The notes under the pieces were generated by a model, which had not been told where the DNA came from, searched no databases, and saw nothing but the letters and a program-made list of their open reading frames with translations. Shown here piece by piece: positions 27,911-36,338 of a stretch of 64,000 bases of DNA. The DNA lies in contig JAUVXU010000010.1 of assembly GCA_030603445.1 (NCBI GenBank), positions 1 to 64,000 on the forward strand, written 5' to 3'. Origin of the DNA: Methanomicrobia archaeon. Lineage in GTDB: Archaea > Methanobacteriota_B > Thermococci > Methanofastidiosales > NM3. Both the position numbers and the translations under genes were made by a program. The first letter of the stretch is position 1; each line of letters begins with the position of its first letter.

Positions 27911-28429
27911 ATGATGGATAAGTTACGTGAGCTGGCTTTAAAGCAGGGTGCGAATAATGCCACCATAATAGACCCAAGCACAATACAGCCCAGGGTATGG
28001 GTGCGAATGAAATGCCAGTTTGGATGCCCGGCGTATGGAACAAACTATACATGCCCTCCACACGTGCCACCACTTAAAGATGTAAAGGAGTTCCTTTCAG
28101 AGTATACTTGCGGCCTTCTAATAGAGTTTGTGGGACTAGCCACACTGCATGACCAAAAGAGAGTGCTAAAAGTTCTGCTTCGCTTGGAGAAGGAAGCTTT
28201 CTTTGAAGGTTATTACAAAGCATTTGGCATCGCTGCCGGACCTTGTCATTTATGCAAGGTATGTAAGGCAAAAGATGGAAAGCCGTGCTACGATATGGGG
28301 CGCCGACCCTCTTTAGAATCACTTGGAATTGATGTCTACGAGCTTGTCAATAGCTCCGGGTACACTTTATCCCCTGTACACAAAAAGAATGACGAATACA
28401 AGAGCTATGGAGTATTACTGCTTTATTAA
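27911..28429 (+). CDS. DUF2284 cysteine-rich metal-binding protein
   Basis: The 172-residue protein has two cysteine groups, KCQFGCPAYGTNYTCPPH near residue 35 and CHLCKVCKAKDGKPCYDMGRRPSLE near residue 115. Both are typical of DUF2284 (COG5423), proteins predicted to bind an iron-sulfur cluster or other metal and often found near corrinoid or electron-transfer genes. No such genes are adjacent here. Function unknown. Confidence 0.85.
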   Translation: MMDKLRELALKQGANNATIIDPSTIQPRVWVRMKCQFGCPAYGTNYTCPPHVPPLKDVKEFLSEYTCGLLIEFVGLATLHDQKRVLKVLLRLEKEAFFEGYYKAFGIAAGPCHLCKVCKAKDGKPCYDMGRRPSLESLGIDVYELVNSSGYTLSPVHKKNDEYKSYGVLLLY

Positions 28430-28476
28430 AAGATAACCAAAAGATTTTTATTTTTAGTTATATGCAGCAACTGCAT

Positions 28477-28552
28477 AGCCGGGTAGGGTAGGGGACAATC
28501 CTGCAGGACTCTGGATCCCGCGACCGCGGTTCGAATCCGCGCCCGGCTACCA
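28477..28552 (+). tRNA. tRNA-Gln (anticodon CUG), CCA encoded
   Basis: The acceptor stem AGCCGGG/CCCGGCT pairs perfectly. The T arm is CGCGG-TTCGAAT-CCGCG, the anticodon loop is CTCTGGA with CTG at 28511-28513, and ACCA follows the acceptor, so the CCA end is encoded. The anticodon stem CAGGA/TCCCG contains one A-C mismatch (positions 28/42). The D stem is a short 3-bp helix, as in other archaeal tRNA-Gln. No intron is present. Confidence 0.9.
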
Positions 28553-28626
28553 TATTATAAAATAATGTCATTTATTAAACAAATTACCGATATTTTTAAC
28601 GTTATGTTAAAATAAACGGCAAAGAG

Positions 28627-28642
28627 TTTAAATATTATATAA
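28627..28642 (+). promoter_or_regulatory. TATA box of the leader ORF/ligase/symporter operon
   Basis: AAAGAGTTTAAATATTATATAA gives a BRE-like and TATA-like element. The transcript start would fall near 28660, just ahead of a GGTGA site and the small ORF at 28672. Confidence 0.5.
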
Positions 28643-28671
28643 ATTCCCTTTTGAAATGTTTGGTGACCTAT

Positions 28672-28761
28672 ATGAAAACCACAACAGTAAATCACAAAAT
28701 AAACATGGCAAATAATATCACCCATATTTTTTCTACTGTGGTTTACGCTTATAGCTATTGA
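28672..28761 (+). CDS. Candidate 29-aa leader peptide ending in a Tyr-rich run
   Basis: This small ORF is absent from the track. A GGTGA SD sits 5 nt before ATG, and the peptide is MKTTTVNHKINMANNITHIFSTVVYAYSY. Its last five residues include three tyrosines. The DNA at its 5' end (AAACCAC..AGTA, 28676-28689) can pair with TACTGTGGTTT (28734-28744) inside its 3' end. The aryl-acid ligase operon begins about 60 nt later after a T6 run. This arrangement resembles a leader-peptide attenuator responding to aromatic amino acids, but that mechanism is not established for archaea; it is a hypothesis. Confidence 0.4.
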   Translation: MKTTTVNHKINMANNITHIFSTVVYAYSY

Positions 28762-28831
28762 GCACTATTTGCATTTGTGCATCCCGCTTACCTGCATTCT
28801 AGCAGCTTATTGCTATTTTTTAGGAGGGGTT

Positions 28832-30130
28832 ATTATCTTATCAACAAAAATTAGTAGATATGATATTATTTCACAACAAGAAAAACAATTACGATATACA
28901 ATTCGTGAAGGGGAAAAGAAGTCCCCTTGGATAAAGTCACAACTAAGTAAAGCAGGTTTAACTGCAAACGACATAAAGACGCGCGAGGATCTCCAAAAAA
29001 TGCCTTTTACAACAAAACAGGATTTGCGTGACAACTACCCATTCGGCCTGCTTGCATGCCCTCTGGAGGATGTGGTGCGATTCCACGCATCATCAGGGAC
29101 CACAGGAAAATCAACAGTTGTATACTACACCCAGGAGGACATAAACACTTGGGCAGGCCTGATGGCCAGAGTTTTGAAGACCACCGGGCTTACGAACAAG
29201 GACACCATGCAAATAATCTACACGTATGGGTTCTTTACTGGGGGATTCGGATTTCACTACGGGGCCGAGCGTCTTGGCATCTCCGTTATACCGTCTGGTG
29301 CGGGCAACTCAAAAAAACAGCTTGAGATAATGAAGGACTTCAAGACAACGTCTTTTACAAGCACCCCGTCCTACGCACTGCACCTGGCAGAGGTAGCAGA
29401 TGAAATGGGTGTAGACCCTGAAAAGGACCTCTCGCTTAGGCAGGGAGTATTTGGCGCCGAACCATGGACAGAGAAGATAAGGGAGAGGATAGAACAGGCC
29501 TTTGATATAGATGCCTACGACAACTACGGGCTCTCAGAACTTTGTGGGCCAGGCGTTGCATGTGAATGCGAAGAGAAGAACGGTATGCATTTTTGGGAAG
29601 ATTATTTCATCCTTGAGGTCATAGACCCGGACACTGGAGAAGTGCTCCAAGACGGGGAAAAAGGAGAACTTGTGTTCACCCCATTATGGAGGCAGGCCAT
29701 GCCCCTTATCCGCTACAGGACAGGGGATATATCGCGAATAATGGATGATGAATGCACCTGCAGCCTGCCATTTAAGAAAATAGAGCGTATAACAGGAAGA
29801 AGCGACGATATGCTAATAATAAAGGGGGTAAACATCTTCCCAAGCCAGATAGAAGAAGTAATATCCCAGCATCCGGAATTTAGGGGGCACTACCAGATAA
29901 TTGTTGAGAAGGAGGGCGCAATGGACGGTCTGACAATATGTATGGAAGTGACTGAAAATTTATTCTCAGGCAACCTTAAAGACCTTTTACAAGTGCAAAA
30001 GGAGCTAGAAAACAGCATGCGCTCGACATTTTTCATATCTTCAAAAATCAAGCTCGTGGAAGAAGGGGCCATCCCAAGATCCATGGGCAAGGCAAAACGC
30101 GTAATAGACAATAGGAGGAATAAAAAATGA
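28832..30130 (+). CDS. Phenylacetate-CoA ligase-like acyl-adenylate enzyme
   Basis: This ANL-superfamily ligase activates an aryl acid with ATP and CoA. The motifs are PFTTKQDLRDNYPFGL, the ATP loop FHASSGTTGKSTVVYYT, YDNYGLSELCGPGVACEC, YRTGDISRI and the GRSDDMLIIKGVNIFPSQIEE hinge typical of PaaK. A strong AGGAGGGG SD (28822-28829) is followed in frame by ATT ATC TTA with no ATG, GTG or TTG before the conserved part. The track start (TTG 28769) adds a hydrophobic extension spanning the SD and seems wrong. It overlaps the next small gene by 4 nt and shares an operon with a symporter and an ACT protein. Confidence 0.88.
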   Translation: MILSTKISRYDIISQQEKQLRYTIREGEKKSPWIKSQLSKAGLTANDIKTREDLQKMPFTTKQDLRDNYPFGLLACPLEDVVRFHASSGTTGKSTVVYYTQEDINTWAGLMARVLKTTGLTNKDTMQIIYTYGFFTGGFGFHYGAERLGISVIPSGAGNSKKQLEIMKDFKTTSFTSTPSYALHLAEVADEMGVDPEKDLSLRQGVFGAEPWTEKIRERIEQAFDIDAYDNYGLSELCGPGVACECEEKNGMHFWEDYFILEVIDPDTGEVLQDGEKGELVFTPLWRQAMPLIRYRTGDISRIMDDECTCSLPFKKIERITGRSDDMLIIKGVNIFPSQIEEVISQHPEFRGHYQIIVEKEGAMDGLTICMEVTENLFSGNLKDLLQVQKELENSMRSTFFISSKIKLVEEGAIPRSMGKAKRVIDNRRNKK

Positions 30131-30240
30131 TATATGGATTACCAAACACAACATTTGTTGTTGCCTTTGGACTTCCAGTAGTAATAGTCATCGTTCTCCT
30201 GATATGGGGAAAACTATACACCGTAGGGGAGGATGACTAG
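30127..30240 (+). CDS. 37-aa membrane peptide, probable small accessory subunit of the symporter
   Basis: Not in the track. The peptide MIYGLPNTTFVVAFGLPVVIVIVLLIWGKLYTVGEDD has one transmembrane helix and an acidic C-terminal tail. Its ATG overlaps the ligase stop (ATGA), GGAGGAATAAAAAATG provides the SD, and its TAG directly abuts the symporter ATG. Such tiny single-helix proteins occur directly upstream of archaeal SSS-family symporters and are thought to assist them. The coding call is strong from context; the function is inferred. Confidence 0.75.
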   Translation: MIYGLPNTTFVVAFGLPVVIVIVLLIWGKLYTVGEDD

Positions 30241-31749
30241 ATGGAAGGAAATATTACAATGCTGGCCATTGTTATAACCTACTTCGTGGGCGTCATGATA
30301 GTGGGAATATGGGCATCAAAAAAGATAAAGACATCAAAAGACTACCTTCTTGCAGGAAAGAGCATAGGATTTTGGATGTTCGTAATGCTAATAGTATCAT
30401 CTACCACATCCGGTATGACGCTTCTTGGAAGCTCTGGGCTAGGATATGTTACAGGATGGCCGACGATATGGGAGCAGATGTTTGTTCCCCTGACAATAGC
30501 GGTATGCATCATAATCTACGGGGCCAAGATGGCCCAGATAGGCAATATCAGAGGATACGTTACCGTACAGGACTATTTTGCAGACAGATTCTACAGCAAG
30601 AAAAAGATAAGGGGTATTTCCGGATTTTCCGTAATCGTTACAAGCATAGTATATCTCGTCGGCCAGTACACGGCAATAAGCATAGTGCTCGTTTGGTTGT
30701 TTGGGATATCGCATGCGCAGGCGCTGCTCATAGCCGGGACCATAGTTTTTCTATATGTGATACTTGGAGGGCTGTATGCTGTTGCATGGATAAACACCAT
30801 CCAGGGGATCTCCATTATCTTGGGCGTGATAGTTTTCGCACCCATAATCATCAAATCTGCAGGAGGGCTTACTGCCATAAACGCGACACTTGGGGCAATA
30901 GATAGCAACATGCTCTCACTTTCCTACCCGTCCGCCTACGCAGGATATGCCTTTGCAACACCCGCATTTTTATTCTCATTTTTCTTCCTGCTTGCTATAG
31001 GCCTTGGGTCTAGCCCCCACATAATCAACAACGTCCTTGCAGTTAAGAAGCAGAAGTATTTCAAGTACACCCCTGTTGCAGCGTTTTGCATCTACGTGGT
31101 CATCATGTACTTAATCAAGATGATAGGATTCTCTGCCCGAACACTAGTGGAGAAAGGCCTGATGACCGTACCAGGTCCAGACTACTCTTTCATAGCAACG
31201 ACCGAATACGCACTGCCGCAAATCGTGTGGCCTTTTGTGGCCGTTGTCGTGCTTGCAGCGGTGATGTCAACAACAGACAGGATAATGTTAACAATAGGCA
31301 CTACTGCCAGCTGGGACATCTACAAGAACATAATAAATCCTGATGCCGATGACAAGAAGATAACACTATACTCCAGGATCGCGGTGTTTTTTGCAGCCAT
31401 AATTACGATGGCTCTTGCCATAAATCCCCCAGAGCTGCTTGCCTGGTTGATATGGATGACAATTGGCATAACACTATCTGTGTTTGTTGTACCGCTTGTT
31501 GCCGGGCTGTACTGGAAGCGTGCGACCAAACAGGGTGCAATGGCATCAATGATAGTTGGATTCTCAACAGCAGTGGTATTTGGATACGTACATAAGTTCG
31601 TGACCTCTCTACCTATGCACTTCTCGATATACAGTTTTGCCCTGGCAATCCTCGCAATGGTCATAGTCAGTTTTATGACCCCGCCGCCGCCAGAAGAAGT
31701 GATAAAGAGAACCCACACAGGATTTTTTATTAAGATAAAGGAGGAATAA
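30241..31749 (+). CDS. Sodium/solute symporter (SSS family)
   Basis: A 502-residue membrane protein with about 13 hydrophobic helices shows SSS hallmarks: DYLLAGKSIGFW near the N-terminus, SSTTSGMTLLGSSGLGYVTGW in the first core helices, GLYAVAWINTIQGI and VVLAAVMSTTDRIMLTIGTTASWDI. It takes up an organic solute with sodium. The co-operonic aryl-acid CoA ligase suggests an aromatic or other carboxylate substrate, but this cannot be read directly from the sequence. Confidence 0.93.
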   Translation: MEGNITMLAIVITYFVGVMIVGIWASKKIKTSKDYLLAGKSIGFWMFVMLIVSSTTSGMTLLGSSGLGYVTGWPTIWEQMFVPLTIAVCIIIYGAKMAQIGNIRGYVTVQDYFADRFYSKKKIRGISGFSVIVTSIVYLVGQYTAISIVLVWLFGISHAQALLIAGTIVFLYVILGGLYAVAWINTIQGISIILGVIVFAPIIIKSAGGLTAINATLGAIDSNMLSLSYPSAYAGYAFATPAFLFSFFFLLAIGLGSSPHIINNVLAVKKQKYFKYTPVAAFCIYVVIMYLIKMIGFSARTLVEKGLMTVPGPDYSFIATTEYALPQIVWPFVAVVVLAAVMSTTDRIMLTIGTTASWDIYKNIINPDADDKKITLYSRIAVFFAAIITMALAINPPELLAWLIWMTIGITLSVFVVPLVAGLYWKRATKQGAMASMIVGFSTAVVFGYVHKFVTSLPMHFSIYSFALAILAMVIVSFMTPPPPEEVIKRTHTGFFIKIKEE

Positions 31750-32132
31750 TGGTGGACATCATATCTGTATTTATTCAAAATGTTCCTGGGCGCTTGTCCC
31801 ATATCTTAAATGAAATCGGGACTCAAAATATCCATGGATTCTCCATTGCCGATGCAGGCGAGTTTGGGATCGTCCGGCTGTGTATAGATGAGCCGTCAAA
31901 GGCAGTGCAGATGCTAAAAAAACATGATATAATAGCATGCATAACGCCATCAGTCGCTATTGATGGAAAATACCTACAAAAGACATCAGAGCTCTTTGAC
32001 AAAAACAACATCAACATAGATGACGCAATATATGCGGTCGTTGTTAATGGCTCGCCACTTGCCGTGCTTAAGGTATCAGACACGAACAAGACACAAAAAC
32101 TACTTGAGGAGAATGGCATTCCATTCTCCTGA
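31749..32132 (+). CDS. ACT-domain amino-acid-sensing protein
   Basis: Two consecutive ACT-like halves are visible (VDIISVFIQNVPGRLSHILNEIGTQNIHGFSIADAGEFGIVRL and a weaker second half AVVVNGSPLAVLKVSDTNKTQKLLEENGI). Similar stand-alone ACT proteins accompany phenylacetate-CoA ligase genes in archaea and anaerobes, where they may sense aromatic amino acids. Its ATG overlaps the symporter stop (TAATG), so it belongs to the same operon. Confidence 0.87.
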   Translation: MVDIISVFIQNVPGRLSHILNEIGTQNIHGFSIADAGEFGIVRLCIDEPSKAVQMLKKHDIIACITPSVAIDGKYLQKTSELFDKNNINIDDAIYAVVVNGSPLAVLKVSDTNKTQKLLEENGIPFS

Positions 32133-32140
32133 TCTTTCTT

Positions 32141-33142
32141 CTATTTTTTTCCAATTATTTCTAATGTTTTTCCTGTATGTTTCCAAGACGTGCCCAGAAA
32201 TGATGAGATTATCTGCAGATTTGTCAATAGGTGCCCTGTCATCTTAGATATTTTTAGGATGGATTTTTCAGGTGCAAGTGCAAGAAATGGGGCCAACTGA
32301 TCAGGAAGATACGTATCACACGTTTTAGAATCAACTATCGAGAGAATGCCTCTAGCAGCGTCTGCGCCGACATCTTGGGCCTTATATCCCTTCTGCCCTA
32401 ATATGGAATGCCCTATCGGGACGTTTCCGGCATCGCCCCATATGGTAATGGCACTTCCCCTGCCGCTTCCAGACGTATCAAGCTGCACGCTGGTGTCGTA
32501 ATCATCAAGAAGCGCCTGTGCCCCCTCTGCCTGGCGCATGGCGACATGTTCTGGCAGACCTGCACTTGAGGACGATATATGAAGTGATGAAGGCGATCTT
32601 ATCTTAATGTCCTTTAATGGTCTTCTTTTTATCCAAGGTTGCAAGGACAATGATACGCGCCCGCCGCCTGAAGGATAGTAGCCTCGCTGAATGATCTTAA
32701 GATCTGCCTCTATTCCCAAAAGGGATAATGCACGCAATGTGACGTTACAAAAATAGTCTGCCGTTGGGCTCCATGAAACGTCTGTTCCCCCCACAACGCT
32801 AATAATTGCTGGCTCGTTGCCGCACACCATGGGAAGTAAGAGCGCATGTAAAAGTAAGGTAACAGACCCAGCTGTCTTTATATCAAACGAATATGAACCT
32901 CCCGATATTTCTTTTGGTGAAAATCTTACGGTGCGTGACCCAATCATAGCCTCGCTAGTTGTGGCATCAGAAAGTGCGGCAAGCGCACGTAATGTCGTTA
33001 GATGCTGGGGTCTTAAGCCGGGAGACGGGCGAAGAGAGCGAATGTTAATTATCTTTACAGGAATGCCAGTGATAATAGAAAGCCCAAGTGACGTCCTTAA
33101 TATCTGCCCTCCGCCTTCCCCAATTTTTCCATCTATCTCCAT
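32141..33142 (-). CDS. rtcA: RNA 3'-terminal phosphate cyclase
   Basis: RtcA converts RNA 3'-phosphate to a 2',3'-cyclic phosphate using ATP. The N-terminus MEIDGKIGEGGGQILRTSLGLS is diagnostic, as are LRPSPGLRPQHLT and, at the C-terminus, VGADAARGILSIVDSKTCDTYLPDQLAPFLALA. The track start at 33223 adds 27 residues with no homology; the ATG at 33142 gives 333 residues, a normal size. It is divergent from ogt, with only 18 nt between the two starts. Confidence 0.95.
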   Translation of the reverse strand: MEIDGKIGEGGGQILRTSLGLSIITGIPVKIINIRSLRPSPGLRPQHLTTLRALAALSDATTSEAMIGSRTVRFSPKEISGGSYSFDIKTAGSVTLLLHALLLPMVCGNEPAIISVVGGTDVSWSPTADYFCNVTLRALSLLGIEADLKIIQRGYYPSGGGRVSLSLQPWIKRRPLKDIKIRSPSSLHISSSSAGLPEHVAMRQAEGAQALLDDYDTSVQLDTSGSGRGSAITIWGDAGNVPIGHSILGQKGYKAQDVGADAARGILSIVDSKTCDTYLPDQLAPFLALAPEKSILKISKMTGHLLTNLQIISSFLGTSWKHTGKTLEIIGKK

Positions 33143-33160
33143 CACATATAATTTTAAGGT

Positions 33161-33679
33161 ATGCGTCCTATAATAATTATGGGATTTGGATACTGCCGCT
33201 ATTTCCTCTGGGGCCATGAACACTATGTTGTTGCCTATGGAAATGATGTTTTAGAATCTATCTTGCTTTTAGAGAAGAACGCGCCTAACGCGCCTAACGA
33301 TGCAATACTAATGCCGATTGCACGTAATGCCATAAAATGGATAATTGAGGGAAATGTATCAAAAACGCCCTTCAAGTTGAAAGCCACGCCTTTTCAGAAA
33401 CTAGTTTTTGAAACATTAAATAAAGTGCCGCAAGGGTACGTTACAACATACAAGGAAGTTGCAAAGGCAATTGGGTGCGGCAGCCCAAGAGCAGTCGGGC
33501 AGGCACTAAAACGAAATAGCGTTCCTCTTTTTATTCCGTGCCACAGGGTTGTGGCAAATGACCGTACATTAGGAGGATATTCATGCGGCATCGCACTTAA
33601 GGAGCACTTGCTTAAAAAAGAAGGCGTCGTGATATTAGAAAACAAGGTTGAAAAAAGGCACGTGCTTAGAAATCTTTAA
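33161..33679 (+). CDS. ogt: Methylated-DNA-protein-cysteine methyltransferase (Ogt/MGMT)
   Basis: This suicide DNA-repair protein takes the alkyl group from O6-alkylguanine onto the cysteine of IPCHRVVANDRTLGGYSCG. The helix-turn-helix region VPQGYVTTYKEVAKAIGCGSPRAVGQAL precedes it. Of 172 residues, the first about 80 form the variable N-terminal domain. The ATG at 33161 or 33179 may be used. It is divergent from rtcA. Confidence 0.93.
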   Translation: MRPIIIMGFGYCRYFLWGHEHYVVAYGNDVLESILLLEKNAPNAPNDAILMPIARNAIKWIIEGNVSKTPFKLKATPFQKLVFETLNKVPQGYVTTYKEVAKAIGCGSPRAVGQALKRNSVPLFIPCHRVVANDRTLGGYSCGIALKEHLLKKEGVVILENKVEKRHVLRNL

Positions 33680-33690
33680 TTTATTATGGC

Positions 33691-35139
33691 CTACCCTTCG
33701 CTCATGTCCTTTTTAGGGCCCTTTCTTCTCCATGCCATAACAGCGTATATTATGAACATGAGGGTAAGTGATAATGAAGCAAGTGTTACTATAAAGTGGG
33801 TATCAGTGATCACAGGCAGCATCTCAAATGCAGTGTAGAATATCCACAAGGAAACTGCTATGACAATGATGCCTCCTCCTCCCCACACCAAGTTACGGAA
33901 AAATCCAGACCACCTTACCTTCTTTGCAATATCGGTCGTTCCCCCGCTTATTAGCCCTATGAAGACAAATGGCATCAAGACGCCGGCAGAAAATGATGCA
34001 ATAAGCACTACACCAAACACTAGATCCCCCTTGTCGGCTATCTGGGTAAGGATGACAACTAGTGCAGGGGCAGCACAAGGCAGCTTAACGGCCGAAAATA
34101 TTATGCCTAAGAATACTGCACCAAGATACCCCTTATCGCCAACAAACTGCTGGACCATCTTCTTGGAAAATCCTTTTGTTGATACAGGGAACTCGACTGC
34201 CTGAAAAATATAATTGATCAAGTTAAGCCCAAGTATGAATGTTATTATGCTTCCAAACAAGGACATGTAGAACTTGAAGTTCGTAAGCCGCTGGCCAAGC
34301 AAGGCCATGGTAAGTGCAATTGCCGTGTACATTATGACAAGCCCGACGCCAAATAGGACCGACTTTCCCATCGCCTCAGAGCGCTTCTTTGATGTTCCCG
34401 CAGTATATGCCAATATGAACGACAATACTGCCATAAGACAAGGCGAGAATGATGAAAAGAAGCCCAATGTAAATGCTACAGAAATAGACCATTTTGTAAT
34501 ATTGGAATAAATATCCGTTCCTCCGGACAACGCATTTTCTATAAGCTCATCAAGCCTCTCGTACGTTGTCTCCGGATGCTCAACAAATGACTCCCCATTT
34601 ATCGCAACAGACGGTGTTATGGTAAAGCCGTATGAGCTGAAAATATCCCATCCCTGTGCAGTGAATACGTCGTATTCCATAACAATTAGCTGCTCGCCAT
34701 ATTTGTCCTTTAGCTGCTGCAAATGGGGCTTAAAATCATCACATGCCTCACATCCATCTTCATAAAAGTAATCAAGTGTGACGGTGTCTTTTGATGATGT
34801 TATAATCTCAATTATTTTCTCCTTGGTGAAGAGTTCCTTGTCAAACTCAAGGAGCGTGTCACCTATGACAATCGACGGCACCTTTGTAAAGCCGTACGAG
34901 CTGTAAATATCCCAACCTTCGCTTGTGAAGACGTCATAGCGGGTGACATTTATCTTGTCCCCCATTTCCTCCTCAATCTCCAAGAGAATAGGCTTAAAAA
35001 CGTTGCATTCGTCACATCCTTCCTCATAGAAGAATATCACTTCCACCGTATCAGAAGCTGCGCCTGTGGTAAGCGGCATCATTGAAAAAAGCACGATTGC
35101 ACCCAGAATGCTGCATATTATTGCTGTCTTTCGTTTCAT
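33691..35139 (-). CDS. CcdA/DsbD-like thiol transporter fused to two thioredoxin-like domains
   Basis: From the ATG at 35139 (SD GGAG) the protein has a signal peptide, then two thioredoxin-like domains with motifs CDEC (FFYEEGCDECNVF) and CEAC (YFYEDGCEACDDF), then about six membrane helices of the CcdA family with the cysteine-bearing FSSFSPCLMAVLS and VKLPCAAPALV segments. CcdA-type proteins carry electrons across the membrane, and here the recipient domains are built in. The two domains are strikingly alike (YDVFTSEGWDIYSSYGF and YDVFTAQGWDIFSSYGF), so they arose by internal duplication. The start overlaps the upstream gene's stop (ATGA). Confidence 0.88.
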   Translation of the reverse strand: MKRKTAIICSILGAIVLFSMMPLTTGAASDTVEVIFFYEEGCDECNVFKPILLEIEEEMGDKINVTRYDVFTSEGWDIYSSYGFTKVPSIVIGDTLLEFDKELFTKEKIIEIITSSKDTVTLDYFYEDGCEACDDFKPHLQQLKDKYGEQLIVMEYDVFTAQGWDIFSSYGFTITPSVAINGESFVEHPETTYERLDELIENALSGGTDIYSNITKWSISVAFTLGFFSSFSPCLMAVLSFILAYTAGTSKKRSEAMGKSVLFGVGLVIMYTAIALTMALLGQRLTNFKFYMSLFGSIITFILGLNLINYIFQAVEFPVSTKGFSKKMVQQFVGDKGYLGAVFLGIIFSAVKLPCAAPALVVILTQIADKGDLVFGVVLIASFSAGVLMPFVFIGLISGGTTDIAKKVRWSGFFRNLVWGGGGIIVIAVSLWIFYTAFEMLPVITDTHFIVTLASLSLTLMFIIYAVMAWRRKGPKKDMSEG

Positions 35140-36263
35140 CGCCTTCTCCTCATTACTATTACTACACAAAGCGCCGCAATTATTCCAATAGCGCAATAAT
35201 ATTTGTTTGGAATGCCTTCGGAACTATTTTCTGGTATGTTTATAAAGATTTCTTTAGTGGCACTATAACACTCGTTGCATCCGCCATAATCTGCATTTGC
35301 AAAAAACAATGTATCGCCATAAATTCCATCGTCTAGCTGCACAGGTATTAAGATAGATCCCCTTGTCTTTATCTCATCTATCGTTTCATGCAGGCAGGCC
35401 TCATCGTTTACATATAATGTGAAAGTTATCTCGCTTGCCTTAATCCCGCCCTCATTTTTTATCTCAACTATGATTGAGCGATTACTGTTTAGTATTTCAA
35501 TCTCTAGTTGCGGGCGATAAGGGCGCACCTGAACCATAAAAGGTATCTTTTCGGTATATAGCTTGAAGTAGTTGTCATAATACAAAACGTTCAAGTTAAG
35601 ATAATAGATGCCTGATTCAAGAAACTCTGTGTTAAGGGATATTGTTGCTGTATTGGTGCTGCCTGGGGCAATAGATAAGAAAGCATCTGGTGTTATCATT
35701 CCTTCAATGCTGCCAGATATTGATATCTTAAGGTCCTTTGCACTTCCTGTTCCGGCATTTGTGAATGAGAAAGGCAACGATGCATTGTTTCCCCCTACCA
35801 CATCAAAGGTCCTCTCAAAATCGGTCTTTAACTCCGGCACCTTCCTTGTGACAGATATAGTGCATGTCTGCACTACACTAAAAGGAAAGCACCCCCCATC
35901 ACATGTTCCAAGCGTGCCCTCGAACATTATTGGAATATCATACTCTCCGTTAGGAGTATCAGGCGTCATTTCCAACTGCAGTAGTAGATTTGACCCTTCT
36001 CCGCTCGGAAGAATGGGATCTAACATTTCCTCTCCTTTAATAATGTTCACATACTTTTTTATGTCCTCATCTATGGCATTGATGTTGATATACACCATGC
36101 CATTGTTGCAAGGATTAACTGTTGTATTATCAACAAAAATAGAGAAGGCCACGAAGTCGCCTGGCGTAACATGCCCCGTATAATCTATGGACATAGTCGG
36201 CTCTGTTGTTTCTATGGAAAAAAAGAGCAATAATCCAAGCAAGGCCACAGAATATAGCTTCAT
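35136..36263 (-). CDS. Secreted, C-terminally membrane-anchored protein with CARDB-like domains
   Basis: A signal peptide (KLYSVALLGLLLFFSIET) starts at the ATG at 36263; the track start is an earlier TTG. The body is beta-rich, with immunoglobulin/CARDB-like stretches (GNNASLPFSFTNAGTGSAKDLKISISG; IVEIKNEGGIKASEITFTLYV) and three to four cysteine pairs (CDGGCF, CNECY). It ends in one membrane helix and MRRRR. It is coupled by ATGA overlap to the CcdA-thioredoxin gene, so it may be its extracytoplasmic client or docking partner. Confidence 0.7.
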   Translation of the reverse strand: MKLYSVALLGLLLFFSIETTEPTMSIDYTGHVTPGDFVAFSIFVDNTTVNPCNNGMVYININAIDEDIKKYVNIIKGEEMLDPILPSGEGSNLLLQLEMTPDTPNGEYDIPIMFEGTLGTCDGGCFPFSVVQTCTISVTRKVPELKTDFERTFDVVGGNNASLPFSFTNAGTGSAKDLKISISGSIEGMITPDAFLSIAPGSTNTATISLNTEFLESGIYYLNLNVLYYDNYFKLYTEKIPFMVQVRPYRPQLEIEILNSNRSIIVEIKNEGGIKASEITFTLYVNDEACLHETIDEIKTRGSILIPVQLDDGIYGDTLFFANADYGGCNECYSATKEIFINIPENSSEGIPNKYYCAIGIIAALCVVIVMRRRR

Positions 36264-36338
36264 ACTAAATCCAGATGCGAAATGATTCAATATAAACTTT
36301 TCTAAAAATAATTAAAAATAAAAAGAAAGGAAAAATTA

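Noticed and set aside
28769-28831. N-terminal hydrophobic extension of the phenylacetate-CoA ligase as a signal peptide
   Set aside because: The ligase family is cytosolic, and a strong SD lies inside the extension, so it is more likely untranslated leader.
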